Assembly (NCBI GenBank): GCA_027559495.1
Contig: JAMXSV010000021.1
Location: 310,001-374,000 of the forward strand
Direction: 5' to 3'
DNA from: Aurifilum marmelostoma
Taxonomy: Eukaryota; Ascomycota; Sordariomycetes; Diaporthales; Cryphonectriaceae
Length of the DNA stretch: 64,000 bases
Positions 22,608 to 34,333 of this stretch are shown piece by piece; within the stretch, counting starts at the first letter, position 1, and each line of letters opens with the position of its first letter. Position numbers and translations under genes: made by a program. The notes under the pieces were generated by a model that saw only the letters and a list, made by a program, of their open reading frames with translations, was not told the origin of the DNA and did no database searches.

Positions 22608-24272
22608 TTTTTCAGATCTCTCACAAGTCTATCGACAAGTGTAAAAGAGGGAATAGAATCGAAGAGTGGTATTAACGGGGAAGAGAAAGAAACTCCTGTG
22701 GTGAGGAAGTGGTCGGGTGTGCGGAAACAAGCTTGTTTACGGATCGTAGTTTGGGTTGGTGATGTTGTGTTTTGGGCGAAAAGACGTTGGACTCTTGGAC
22801 GTGGTGCAGGTGGGAAGGGGGTAAGGTGGGAGGGAACGGCGCCAGTTGACCTTGACCCTCTCTCCCTCTTGCTCTGGCTAGTCAGCCTGTCTGCGCCAGT
22901 GCGTTCACAAGTTGAAAGGGCCCCAGCGTCAGGTTGGCACGCTAAGAGCCACGGCAGCCCTGCCAGCCTAGAACGAGGTGAGCTGTAAATAAAGTGGGAC
23001 ACACCAAGGGAATATTTCTGGCAGGACCCAATAAGCCAGCAGGAGCTTGGTGAGAAAACTTCAGTCTAAAGGGGGGGGGAAAGGGCGATAGACAAACGGA
23101 ATTGGTAGCGGGGTACTTGCTAGATTGCAGAGCCCACCGCCTAATTCCAAGGTAGGTGCTAGCGAGGTCTGCCGGCCTGGCAGGTAGCCCGGGAGGAGCT
23201 TGGGTCTGGGCTCTGGTTGGCGAAGCTCTCTCTGCTGCACCCCCTCTGTCACGCACCCAGGCACCCACCAACCCCCCATTCTTGGTTTGGACTCCAGAGG
23301 TGCTTCTTTGCCATTCGACCACTATCCATCGAACCAAAGCCCTGATGATAGGGCACCAAAAGCATACATGGTGCATACAGCACACCACAGGCACATGATC
23401 CCAATCCTCTGAATCGTTTTGGTGGGGTATCTTGTTTTATCTCTGTGTGTGTCTCTCTCTCTCTTGACCACGTTCTTGTGTTTCATTAGACCCTTCCCCC
23501 CCCCACCCCCTTCTCTTGAGCTGTGTTTCTGCATGTGTGTTGTCTCTGATAAAGCAGAGGTGAATGGATGTGCCCCTCTCCTCTCCAGCTGATCTGGTTG
23601 GCACGCTCACACCTTGCACGGCCGCTGCGCTGTCACCGACAGTCTTGTGATCGGCCTCGTCCAGGCTGAGTGGGTTGGTCTTCCTTCTTCCCAGTCGGTA
23701 TTCCCCCAGATCTGGACCGGCCCCCTTGGTCATCCCCTAAACCTGGAAATCACCATTAATTTGCCATCAGCTCGTCACGATACCACCAGAGCCACATTGC
23801 GACGTCTTGTCTGCCTGCCTGCCTGTCTGTCTGTCTTTACTCCGAAGCTAGCTATTGTTACCACCACCATTTCCCCAACTCCGAAGTAGATCATGTGAGT
23901 GCCAGATAGATAGATGGCCAGCCCAATGTGTCTGAGCCTCAGTAGCGGGTTTTCATGGCCAGACAGGGCAGACCTTGTGTGTCTTGCAGGTCAACAACAA
24001 AGAAGAAAGATACTATGATGACAATAATATGGTAATGTTTATACCATAGATGGATTATCTCGTGTCCTTTCCCCCCCAAATTTGGCCTCATCTTAGCATC
24101 ATTTTCAAAAGATCCAAGCCACCAAACCAAAAGTCAGCCATTCAGTCACAAGTCCCACACTTCAGCCTGAACATCCATGAACCAAACACGAGCATCTGAC
24201 CTGCCCAATATTGAAACTCCTTATCTCTCATCCCTTTCACAAGTGCGTACTTATCCATGCATGTGAATGTGA

Positions 24273-24310
24273 ACATGTGTGTGCGCACATATATGTGTGT
24301 GCATATGTAC
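24273..24310. other. 38-nt strictly alternating purine-pyrimidine tract
   Basis: Every step alternates purine and pyrimidine, mixing GT, GC and AT dinucleotides around a central GTGCGCAC. Such tracts can adopt left-handed Z-DNA under negative supercoiling. No gene covers it. Confidence 0.8.
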
Positions 24311-24745
24311 CATCAAAGTACGTCTCCATGAAAGCAACATCGGAGTCCGGAATACGGAATACGGCCCACAGCCTATCTTGTCGCCTCTTAATTAATTAAC
24401 CGACTTTTGAAAAGTCTCACTTTTTTCCCACCCCCCCCCCCCTCAACCCCCTCCTTCCCTCGTGTCAAGCCGCTCATCCATCATGCGGGCATTCCGGTAA
24501 CCCCACGGGTCGAGCCGCGGGATGTGCGTGCAGCTGGGCCAAGGACCTTGTCGCCTGCCTGGCACCCTGCAACCTTTCTCCTCCCATTCCACCCCCCCCC
24601 CCAAATGGACCTTGGGGTCCTCCCTTCTCACACACTGACTGGCGCACCCTCGTTGCTGGACTGTCAGCCTCACTCTTCTGGCTGTGGAGACCCGGACCCT
24701 TGGGAAGAATAGGCCACACGCCCTACAGTAGGGGAAACGAAGATA

Positions 24746-24795
24746 AAATAAAAAAGAAAAAATGGAAATAAAAAAGAAAAAATGGAAATAAAAAA
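24746..24795. repeat. A-rich 20-nt tandem repeat, 2.5 copies
   Basis: Two perfect copies of an A-rich unit ending in ATGG, at 24746-24765 and 24766-24785, followed by a half copy. No gene overlaps it. Confidence 0.85.
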
Positions 24796-25562
24796 CTGTT
24801 GCAAGGTGTATTGTGTGGAACCCCCTGTAAGGCTATCACGCGGGCGGTCTCCTTTTTTTTTTTTTTTTGGTCCTTTTTCTTTCTTGCTGGTGGTTGTGAT
24901 GCAACGCCGGGGATCTCAAAGAGACCACAGGAAGAGTGACGATATACTTCTTTCCGAAGATATGGAGTTGTTGGAGAGTGTTCATGGACACTGAGAGCCT
25001 GCCTGAACTTTTGCGACCTGGGCAGAGCATTGCTGGGCGTCTGACCGTCAGCTTCATTTATGCTGAGGGACGTACAATTCGACCTACACCATGAGTACAA
25101 GTCGAACGAGAAGTTTGCCAAGTCTGTAGATTTGTTGGTCTGTCAGAACCTCACCGTATAGCCAGCTGATGTTGCAATTACGATGTGCACATGTGAAGGA
25201 AGTTGATGCTCTCTGGTCATGTTTGGCATGTTGTACTTTCAAGCATTCTGTCAGGTATGAACAACAGCAGAAGAGGTCCGTTCTCTCCCCTCTTCGGTAA
25301 TGTATACTACTGCCATAAGTCGCCCAAGGTCAGGTCATTCTTTTTCACCAGGAGCGTATGTACAACTGCCCACCATTACCCATAGTGTCTCAATTGCCAA
25401 GCGTCAAAACAATGTTGTTACTTTCCTTAGCCAAACGCCTTGCACGTAGCTCTGTGAGCATGCAAAAATACGAACCCTAGAAAAGAAAGACAGCCCAGTC
25501 ATTCTCAGGGCAGGCCGCCACCACCTGTCCGTCCACACACCCACATTACGCGAAGCAGGCTT

Positions 25563-26687
25563 TTATAGCTCATCCGGGTCGCTCACATTATACGGCGGCC
25601 GCCCCCAGTCGGACGGATCCCCGCCCGGCACGCAGAGGCCCAGCCTCCAGAAGTAGTCCCGGTGCGCAAAGAGCAGCTGCCAGAGCCGCAGCCTGCTGTC
25701 CTCGCCGCCCCTGGCGATACAGCCCTGGTCCTCGTCGCCGCGGCACAGCCTCAGGTCCTCCACGCCGGGGGACAGCTCCTTCTTCTCGATGAACACCTCG
25801 CCCGCGTGCGATCTGTACCCCCACTCGCTCAGCGGCAGCAGCGGCACAGGGTCCTTGATGTGCGTGACGCGGCGGTAGGCCCACCCTTCGTCGGGAGGAG
25901 GGCTGTCAAGGCCAAACACCTTGTCGACGAACGCGACGAAGCCCTCATTGCCGACCTGTGGCTCCCCAAAGGTGGTGACGACCAGGCCGTCGCCCCACCC
26001 CAGGGCGACCTTCATCTCCAGAGCCGCAAGACACGCCACCGCGCCGCCGAGGGAGTGACCCACCAGGCGGACGGGGTAGCCCGGGTGCCTCGCCCTCGCG
26101 CTCTCCACGACCGGCAGGACCAGCTTCCTGGCCTGCCGCCAGCTTTCGAGAAATCCCATGTGCACGGTGCAATTTGCACACCTCTGCTGGCCGCCGCTGT
26201 CCCCTTCGTCCGGATCCGGGTACGGCACGTACTCCTGCGGCACAGTGGACAGGTCCATAACCGTGTTGGTGAGGCTGTACGTGCCGCGGAACGCGACGAT
26301 GATGGCCGGCTCCTCCCTGCCATCGCCTGAGCCGTGGTCGACAGCCACATACCCGCAGCTGTCGCTCATGAGCACGCCCGTGTTCCAGGTCGACGCGAGG
26401 TGGAGGTTGGGAAAGTCCTTGCACCGGGAGGCGCAGGTGAAGGGCTGGTAGATGCCCGAGGTGCCGACGCAATAGGTGATGTCGACAAGGCGGGCGAGGC
26501 GCTCGAGGGATGTGAAGAGGGAGGAGGAGATGGAGGAGGCTGCCGGAGGGTCATGGCTGTCGGCGATGGGATGTGAGATGGGTCGTTGGTTGGAGGCGGG
26601 AGGGTTCGGCGCGGAGGAGGCCACGACTGGGGTGATACTCGACAGGCCTGAGATGCAGGTGATGAGGAGGTTCGATAGGAGGCGCAT
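25563..26687 (-). CDS. Secreted class-3 (fungal) triacylglycerol lipase
   Basis: 374 aa, no intron seen. Extracellular alpha/beta hydrolase of the Rhizomucor/Thermomyces lipase type that cleaves ester bonds of acylglycerols. The start at 26687 gives a classic signal peptide, MRLLSNLLITCISGLS, with a small-residue cleavage region near VVASS; the frame is open further upstream but begins with GTG there, so this is the sensible ATG. The nucleophile elbow is GHSLGG with Ser~212; the other triad members are Asp~279 in HIKDPVPLLPL and His~294 in YRSHAG. The oxyanion strand reads IIVAFRGTYS. Several Cys pairs (e.g. CASRCK) suit disulfides. The next gene upstream on the same strand also codes a secreted protein. 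Confidence 0.92.
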   Translation of the reverse strand: MRLLSNLLITCISGLSSITPVVASSAPNPPASNQRPISHPIADSHDPPAASSISSSLFTSLERLARLVDITYCVGTSGIYQPFTCASRCKDFPNLHLASTWNTGVLMSDSCGYVAVDHGSGDGREEPAIIVAFRGTYSLTNTVMDLSTVPQEYVPYPDPDEGDSGGQQRCANCTVHMGFLESWRQARKLVLPVVESARARHPGYPVRLVGHSLGGAVACLAALEMKVALGWGDGLVVTTFGEPQVGNEGFVAFVDKVFGLDSPPPDEGWAYRRVTHIKDPVPLLPLSEWGYRSHAGEVFIEKKELSPGVEDLRLCRGDEDQGCIARGGEDSRLRLWQLLFAHRDYFWRLGLCVPGGDPSDWGRPPYNVSDPDEL

Positions 26688-27511
26688 CTTGAAGGTACTC
26701 GGCGGGAGAGACGAACGAAAGTATTGAATGCCCTTAGCGAAGTCGTTGACTTGGCTAGACGTTGAGGCGTCGCATTTTCCAGGGATACCTGCGAGGTCTC
26801 GCACGATGTCGATGTTTTCGTCTGGGTTGGTCGTTGGCCTCGGAGCGAGATCGTTGACGGTGTCAAGACATGATGATGAATGGAGATGACAGGAATGTGC
26901 TGGTCATTGGTAGGGAGCCAAGATCGCCTCTAGCTTCATCAATTGTACTGAGGAGAGGCGTTGTGGTAGCCACTGGCCAGAGGCAAGCAGACGAGCCAGC
27001 ACATGACGTCGTCTCTTGGACCTGGTCAGGGGGGGCGGTCTTTAGGCGGGGAAAGGGAGTGCAGCACACATACCCCAGAACCCCCTTACTGCTTAGGCCA
27101 ACGGCCGAGGAACCATCACTCAGAACTGGGGGACTAGGGCCAACGCCACCAGCCGCCAACAACAGAGGAACACACCAAGGGGTCCGTTTTATGGCTTTTG
27201 TCTGACAAGCATGCCAGACCTCATGGCTTACACGGGGCGTAGAAATTGGCCGTCTGCCACGAACTGTCTGACAAGCCAGTTGTTGAATGTAAAATAAAAA
27301 AAAATACAGCCCCGTCTTGATGTTGCAATCGAAATCACAAGGCCCGGTTCAAAGCTCAGCTCGAAGCAGTCATCAGGATTAAGTCCAAACATTATTGCTG
27401 TACGGAAAACGAAACTACACTGGGTATATTCTCATGTAGCGTTCCGACCAGAGACCCCGGATTACCATCCTTCATGTCGTTCATCAAGTCTCTCTGAGAA
27501 AGTCCAGGCCC
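26688..27511. other. Spacer between lipase and small secreted protein genes
   Basis: About 820 bp between two genes of the same strand, serving as lipase promoter and as 3' region of the upstream gene. No credible coding frame. Confidence 0.5.
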
Positions 27512-28097
27512 TCAAGACGGGATGGGCTGAGGGATGCCCGAGAAGTCGGCCGTGTAAGAGTTGTTTCCTGGCAACTTGCACTCCACGCCCAAGCCGCTGG
27601 TGCAGTTCTGACATTTGAGGTCCGGTATCCACGAGTCCGAGGTTGAGTATGCGCCACTGTACAGTGACGGGTCAGAAAAAGCACCACATATAGGACAGGC
27701 AGGCAGCAGCAAATACTTACTCGCAAATGGTCTCCGCCACACCCAACAGATATCCGCCCGCGTCCTCGTCGAGACCCCATTGGAATTTGAGTAGGGAACT
27801 GTCACACGCATAGTTTGCGTATGCACTGCCCTCGGCGCTGAGGTCTATCGAGGTCGAGTTGAGCTCACAGGTTGTGGTGAGACCAGTGTGGGGGTCCAGG
27901 TAGCTGAAGTAGGCCTCAGTAAGGCTGGTGGAGTTCTGGCCGGCTGCGAAGAAATTCGAGACGGTGAAGTTCTCGGGGATGCAGTCTGTGTTGGCTGTTG
28001 CCCTTGGCTGGCGGAAAGCATAGTCGCGCCCGGCAGGGCTGGGAGTGGCGGCTGCCAAGGAGACGGCAGAGGCCAGGATGGAGAAGGCCTTCTTCAT
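27512..28097 (-). CDS. Small secreted cysteine-containing protein
   Basis: Two exons, 27721-28097 and 27512-27656, joined across a 64-nt GTAAGT..ACAG intron to give 173 aa. The N terminus MKKAFSILASAVSLAAATPSPAG is a signal peptide, probably cut after ATP or shortly beyond. The mature chain has seven Cys (one pair as KCQNC), several N-glycosylation sequons (NFT, NST, NCT, NNS) and no membrane segment. It resembles generic fungal secreted proteins of unknown function; I do not recognise a named domain. The position next to a secreted lipase in wide spacers is typical of secreted accessory genes in plant-associated fungi, but no role can be assigned from sequence. Confidence 0.75.
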
Positions 28098-30558
28098 ATT
28101 GTTTGGTATAGGCTGGCTGAGAGTGAGAGAGAGAGAGAGAGAGAAGACAAAAAAGTGGTGGTAGTGTGTTTAGGAAAGGATAGACGGGGACGGTGTCTAT
28201 GCGTTCGTTTGCTTTCCAAGTAAAGTTACTGTAGAGAAGAAAGCATGGATAAATAGATATGATAAACGAGGGGAAAAAGAGAAATAAGAAAAGGGAAAAG
28301 AGCGACCAGCATTGGTTATATCACCTCAAGATACTACCAAGCAAGTACTTGTTGGTGGTCACTACCCCTGACACCATCTGTGTGTGGCTCAAGTTGGGGT
28401 CTCCCTCGCGACCTGGATGATCTGTACCTTGCAGATCAAGTTCCGCCCCAAGCAATGCAGATCATCCATCCTAGGGGTGGACTCAGTTATGCATATTTAG
28501 CGCTGGATCGTGTCTCCTCTGAGCCCAGCGCAGTACTCAGCATAGCACGGCTCACCAGTAGACTCGGTGGAGGGGAGCCGAGAGCTGAACACACGATTGC
28601 CCCATCGCGCTGACGGTGGAATTTGGACGGGTGGCCGGCGACAAGCAAGGCAACCAGTGTGTCCGGTGCATCTCCCTCCCCAGCCCAGTGGCAGTGTTGG
28701 GAGACAGAGGGAGAGAAGAGATTGCTGGTCCAACGTCGCAACGCTCGCACACACTCCTTCGGTCGGGTGCGACATGTTGACCCGTTGTGGTAGGCTGGCT
28801 GCTTTTGTCCCTAGGGAGGTGGACAATGCCTTTCCGGGCTGCCCGTTTGGGTGGTGTTCAGGCTCATGCGTGCTTAATGATTGGCTCTCAATGGTCGGAA
28901 CGTGTTTGTTTCATGTTTTCCCACGACCCTCTTGTACTGTACAGACGAGATGACAGGTACCAGGCATCCAGCCTCCAATGCAGGCTTGGCTTGCAGGGAG
29001 CGGATAGGAGAGGAACCCAAAAAAGCAAAAGAAAAACAAGTCAAAAAAAGCAAGTACTGCTGCACTGATCCCGTCCCGCCCTCAGCTGCGGCTCAACCAG
29101 CCTGCGCGACGGTGCCACCAAGACAAACTGTCGTGACACCCTCGTATGGCATTGAAATGTTTTACCCGCTCCTCTTCTGAAAACGCTAGCAGGACCAGCT
29201 TTTTGGTCTGACTCTCTTCTATCTCAAAAGGTTTCGTATGCCAAGACAGGACGAGGACACGACCCGCGTGGGCCCGCAATTGCGACCTCTCTGGCTCCAT
29301 GCCACTACTTCATGTGCATGTCTTTTTGCCCGTGGGTGCCTCAGCAGAGCATCAACCAACCCTGCTGACTGTTACGACATCGTCTGTCGATCTAAATGTC
29401 CCTCAAAAGTCTTGCCAAACCCTTGATTTACACCCACCCGCTGCACGTCATGTTGATCATGACGCCTTTTTGAAAGACACTAAGATTCAAAATAGCCCTT
29501 TGACATTCCAGACCGACACTTTTATGTCTCTGTCTGTGTTGAAACCAAATAGTGACACCACTTTCGAAATCTTTGATTACACGCAAGGCTCCCAGTGCGA
29601 CATGACATGGATATGGACGTGGTCTGACATGCCCAACCCGCGCGCGGGAACTCGACCGGCCACATCCTGCGGCCTCGCGAGGGCATGGGGACCTGTATGT
29701 CAGCAGGCTACAACCGTGCCCATTTGCGACGTCTCGCACCAGATCGTGTGTTTACGCGTCCGTCCCGAAATTCGGGCCAAAGGGATGGACGAACGACTGA
29801 GGTAGGTCTAGGCATTGGACAGCGTCGTCAAACCTTGAGAACTTCGAGGGGGATTCTTTCGCACAGCCACCTCGGATGTCTGCGCATGGCCCCCCATTTC
29901 CTTGGTTGAGTCGGCGGCTACTTGCCGTCCAAAGGCGAAGATTAAGCAGCCAGACTAGAGGAATGGCTCTGGAAGCGCGCAGGAAACCCGATTTTCGGTA
30001 ACACTTCTCTTCCTTTCGGGTAATCTACAGCCTAGATCCCACCATGTAACATGAGATTAAATAGAAGCAGCGTGTCTAGGAATTTTTAGATGGATACTGT
30101 GGATGGTTCCCGTCATCTGATTAGATTGGGATACAACAACATAAGCTTGATGAGTATAATACGCACTTTGTAGCCTTCCAATGGGGAGAAAGAGAAAGAG
30201 AAAGCGGCTAGCTGACCTACGCTTGAGGGATGTTGGTGAGACCCTGATCGCGGACGGTGGGAAAGGGTTGATCGAGGCCATGGTGATATACTCCTACACT
30301 GTGACACCTACGGAAGAAAGGCTGTAATCTGGTATAGAGTGCATGCTACCCGCTTCTTATGCCCCCTAACGCCTAGCCCGGTGGTACTCCAATGCCACAA
30401 AATACAAAACATGCTCTTCCGACCTTCATTCCCTGAATAGCACACAAAATCCACCCAGAGGCCCTCCTCTTCCCTGAAGGTAATCTCATAGACAAGATCT
30501 TACCAGAGACATTCCCTGCAAGCATATAGGAGTTGGCTGGACAACAAAGCTTCTGTGT
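28098..30558. other. Spacer, 2.5 kb, between secreted-protein gene and UBX4 gene
   Basis: A (GA)n tract lies at ~28125-28145, 28-48 bp upstream of the small secreted protein ATG. A TTGATTTACAC-type AT-rich stretch and ordinary sequence follow. Open frames up to 168 codons (29299-29805) are present but lack family pattern, and I do not call them. Confidence 0.45.
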
Positions 30559-32198
30559 CTACTTCTTTCCTCCCAAGCCCTTGAGCCACTTCGGCATCTT
30601 CTTTGGAAGCCCACTGCTGTCAGCAGAGCCCGAAGGTTGAGGTGCCGCCTGCTGGGGCGCCGCGCTCGTCTCGGGTTCGTCCTCCACCACGGGGATGTCA
30701 GGCACCTCGACCTTGCGAGCAACACTGGCGTACTCGGGCTTCATGAAATCTGCCTTCTTGACATGTTGGGGGACGCTATCCTCCCAGACGAAGTTGACAA
30801 GAACGCGGCCGGAGAGCTTGTAGCCCTTGATCAGCTTGTGCTTGGCACCTGCGTCGTCCTTGATATGGCTCTCTGCAGTCGGCGGGCCAGGCAGCACGAT
30901 TTTGAAGGGCGCCGAGTCATCAGCCATCACGCTTCGTACGGCATTGTACAGTGTCGCACCGGTATCCTCGGGTCCAAATTCCCACTGCGCGGCGGTCCCA
31001 TCTGGGAAGCGTGCTTTCACTGTGATCTTCTTGACTGCTGCGATCTTCGCCTCCTCGGCTCGAGCCTCAGCCTCGATCTCAGCATCAGATTTGAGGCGCC
31101 TGTTCACCGCGCTCTCCTGCAACTTCTGCTGATGCATCTGAGCATGAGCGACTGTGGGCGTGTAGTATGAGTCGGGAAGGTCGACGGAGGCAGCGGCAGG
31201 GGTCGCGTTGGTAGGGGCGGAGAAGATGTTGGTGGGCTTGAGGGGATCGTGGGGAGGGGCCTCGGGTTCGTCGACGTCCATAGCGTCTCCTCCTGCTCCA
31301 TCTGCAATGTTTGCTGCTGACAGTGCCTCCTTCGTGGTCTCCTGAGCCGTATAATCCAAGGTTCCCTCTTGTGCCACTGTATTGACCACTGCATTGGACG
31401 ACTCCGCCACAGATGCTGCAGCAGAGTTCTCGGCAACCGGTGCGGCTGGTGATACCATCTTTGGCGCAACCTCTTCCTCCTTGGCCTCTGCAGCCTCTTC
31501 ATCTTTGAAGAATTGGGATATCTCCTGCATAGCCTCACCGAGTGTCTGTTGGGTGGGCTTGAACGAGAGCTGTATCGCTTGGTTTCCAGAGTCCAGACCC
31601 AATTGAGAGAGTGTTTTCTGGAAGTCCACCAGCGTCGAGACCTCGCGGTTCATGATCCGCAAGACGGGCATCTCGTAGTACAGCTGGCCACTACCTGCCT
31701 GCACACCATTGCTCGTCTGTGGAGCAGCGCGGTCCGTAAAGTTCAGTTTCTTGTTTTCGGCTGCACCGTCGGCCTCGAACTGCCGCAGCATCTTCCACAG
31801 TGTTGTGTCATTTCGGAACTTTCGCATGAGGCGTCGAGTGGACAGGGCCTGTGCCATGGATTCGGGCAGTGTCAGGGCGATGTTGACAACAGTGGGGGTC
31901 TTGGATTTGGCGACGAGTTCCAGCCTGGCACCAGGTGGTAGGCCAGTGACTCGGAACGCGTCGTTCAGTTGGAACTGCTTCTTCTGGTGTCTAATATAAG
32001 CAAGTAGTGTTAGCTTGCCTCCTCTATGCAGACTGACAGAAATGGTCCGACTACTCACTTCAGGGTGTACTTCTCAGCAGGTAGCTTGAGCTTCTTGCAT
32101 GCCTCCTCCAGGACACTGAACATTGATGTGCCTGGATTCACCTTGATAACCGCCTTTCTGAGGTCCTGCGCCCAGACTTGCACTGAGGTAGAAGACAT
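30559..32198 (-). CDS. UBX-domain p97/Cdc48 cofactor of the TUG/Ubx4 type
   Basis: Two exons, 32059-32198 and 30559-31990, split by a 68-nt GTGAGT..TTAG intron, giving 523 aa. The protein fits the TUG/ASPSCR1/Ubx4 family, which binds the AAA ATPase Cdc48/p97 and tunes its work in protein degradation and trafficking. Residues 1-80 form the TUG ubiquitin-like domain (VNPGTSMFSVLEEACKKL, HQKKQFQLNDAFRVTGL). A middle segment with RLMRKFRND and QLGLDSGNQAIQLSF is followed by an acidic, Ala-rich linker, and then the UBX domain at ~365-450 (ARFPDGTAAQWEFGPED, YNAVRSVM, FKIVLPGPP). The tail ends KKMPKWLKGLGGKK, a Lys/Trp motif usual for fungal members. It is divergently placed to the proteasome gene PUP3. 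Confidence 0.88.
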
Positions 32199-32986
32199 CT
32201 TGCACGACAGCCTTCCAGGGGAGGGCGCCTTGTTGCAGTATTGCCTTTTGATCCTCTGAGCAGGGTTGCAAGCAAAGTGTGCGCGGTCTTTTTGTAGTTG
32301 TTGTTTGGATCCTCTGTTGTGTTGTATTTCGTCGCGTGTTGGTAGGCACGATACCCCTCTGACAGCAGAATGAGGGGCAGAGGGGCAGTGGGAATGCGCT
32401 GCAGTCAAGCAGCAATAGATTGAAAACACCCACGAGGATGCAAGAAAGACAATATGCCCAAGTTTATTCAAGGATCAGGATTGCGCAATGTGTTGACAAG
32501 AAGGGTGCAAGAAAGGATGGTGATTAATGTTGTTGGTAAGCAAACAGATCTAGGTTGCTCTGCGTGTTGCGTTTCGTTGCATTATACGGCAAAGCCACTT
32601 TATCAGGCAGCCTTGCAGTGAGGTCACCGGCGCTGCAGAGCTCTGAACGAACGCGCCAGAAGCTCTGGGTTAGTGAGCCAATCAGCGCTGAACGGGCCAC
32701 CGTCCAGGGTTGCTGACCCCCCCGCCCCCGGACAGCCTAGACATGCAACGCGCCAGCTCAGGTTGCCTGCACGCTCTTAGCTCTTGACTGTTGGAGCCTC
32801 GCCCCAACGTCAGCTAGCTTGTCCCTGCACCTCTAACTCCCCCAGACGACACCACCATCAATTCCACCAGCTTCCCACGAGCCAGCCTACCGTGAGACCT
32901 CACGAGCCATACGAGATCCTCCTACACTTTCCCATTGTACTCCATCTCCTTAGAAGCCTCTTCAGCCACCAGATCAGACTGCTAGC
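32199..32986. promoter_or_regulatory. Divergent promoter region UBX4/PUP3 with CCAAT box
   Basis: 788 bp between two outward-facing start codons. A consensus CCAATCA box is at 32678-32684, and CGGCAAAGCCAC at ~32588-32599 partly resembles the proteasome control element (GGTGGCAAA) but is not a true match. The last ~200 bp before PUP3 are pyrimidine-rich, as expected for a start region. The DNA shows the motifs; their use is inferred. Confidence 0.4.
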
Positions 32987-33846
32987 ATGGTAAGTTCGGA
33001 CCTATCCCCATCCCCAAACGGTAGCACAAGCGACAGACGGCAGCTAACCATCACGACAGTCGTCACCCTTCTCAATAAGTACGACAGACCACCCAGCACA
33101 CCGGAGCCCTCCCCCATAACTAACCTTTCTCCCTCACACATAGACGGCGGCGCCTGCGTGGCCATGGTGGGCAAGGACTGCGTCGCCATAGCATGCGACC
33201 TACGCCTCGGCCTCCAAGCCCTCACCGTGTCCAACAACTTCCCCAAGATCTTCTCGTACGGTTCGTCCGTGTACCTAGGCCTGACAGGCCTCGCCACCGA
33301 CGTGAGCACCGTGTCGGACCTCTTCCGGTACAAGGTCAACATGTACCGCCTGCGCGAGGAGCGCGCCATCAGCCCCACGACCTTCGCCAATCTCGTCTCC
33401 TCGTCGCTGTACGAGCGCCGCTTCGGTCCCTACTTTGTCTCCCCTGTCGTCGCCGGCCTCGAGCCCAAGACCGGCAAGCCCTTCATCTGCGGTTTCGATA
33501 GCATCGGCTGCATCGACTTCGCCAAGGACTTCATCGTGAGCGGGACCGCCACCGAGCAGTTGTTCGGCATGTGCGAGAACCTTTGGGAGCCCGACCTGGT
33601 ACGTGCCCTGCTTGCCTTGGAGCTTGCATCAGACCAGTATCTTTCTGTCTTAGTCTTTGACTTATTTCTTTTGCTAACGAATGGAACCTGTGTACCTTCC
33701 AGGGCCCCGACGAGCTCTTCGAGACCATCTCCCAAGCCCTTCTTAACGCGGTCGACCGAGATGCTTTGTCCGGCTGGGGCGCGCACGTCTACATCATCGA
33801 GAAGGACAAGGTGACCAAGAGGCTGCTCAAGGGTCGCCAGGACTAA
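32987..33846 (+). CDS. PUP3: Proteasome 20S subunit beta-3
   Basis: Non-catalytic beta3 subunit of the 20S proteasome core. Four coding exons: 32987-32989 (only the ATG), 33060-33078 (19 nt), 33144-33598 and 33703-33846, giving 206 aa, close to the yeast length of 205. Spliced, the N terminus reads MSSPFSINGGACVAMVGKDC, which matches the family; no other reading of the 5' end does. Family landmarks: AIACDLRLG, GLATDVSTV, SSSLYERRFGPYFV, GFDSIGCID and DALSGWGAHVYIIEKD. Unlike beta1, 2 and 5 it carries no N-terminal catalytic Thr. Introns 32990-33059 and 33079-33143 flank the 19-nt exon; 33599-33702 has GTACGT..CCAG ends. Confidence 0.95.
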
Positions 33847-34333
33847 GCCCAGAGCGGAGGCCTGCCTGGGGGAGGACATCATTGAGGAGAGATGACGCAG
33901 ATCAGTAGAAGAGGAAGACGCTGCCCCGACCTGAGGAATGCAGTCGAGCAGCTATGACTTTTGTTTTTCGCATTGTACGATAGACACCAGACACATCACG
34001 ACAATTGGTGGCTTAATATGACCAACTGAGCCAGATTCCCAACACTCAACTTGGTGACACAGGACGGTTCGAACATGTTGTGATGCGGCGGACGTTGTAG
34101 TGACTTGTGCAGATAGAACACGAGCATGTGTTATTTGCACTCATTCCAGCCTCAATTCTGGCAAAATATGGATTAGAGCTGTCTTTTTATCACTGATGCA
34201 TCGATACGATGCAGCACATAGCAGGTGTCTGTCTGAGATCTAAAGTTAATGGTACAAGTCTGATTGTACATAACCGCCCTCTGCCTGTATGATGCAATAT
34301 GACTTTTCATTTATCCCCTCCCCAACAGTCCTT
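33847..34333. other. Convergent spacer between PUP3 and SERCA genes
   Basis: 487 bp between two converging stop codons. It should contain both 3' UTRs. No coding frame or notable structure seen. Confidence 0.6.

Larger units (their letters stand above)
22608..25562. other. Spacer between 14-3-3 and lipase genes
   Basis: Almost 3 kb without a convincing coding frame. It contains a short TGCC/TGTC tandem array (~23811-23836), a 38-nt alternating purine-pyrimidine tract (24273-24310), a poly(C) run (24431-24442), a 20-nt tandem repeat (24746-24795) and a poly(T) run (24853-24868). The part adjoining 22607 is the 14-3-3 promoter. Confidence 0.5.

Noticed and set aside
26688..26804. Upstream extension of the lipase frame
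   Set aside because: It begins with GTG and would bury the clear signal peptide at MRLLSNLL inside the protein.
29299..29805. 168-codon ATG frame in the 28-30.5 kb spacer
   Set aside because: Composition looks random, with no domain, signal peptide or splice-linked partner.
32588..32599. Proteasome control element (PACE) candidate upstream of PUP3
   Set aside because: CGGCAAAGC shares only part of the GGTGGCAAA consensus, too little to call a site.
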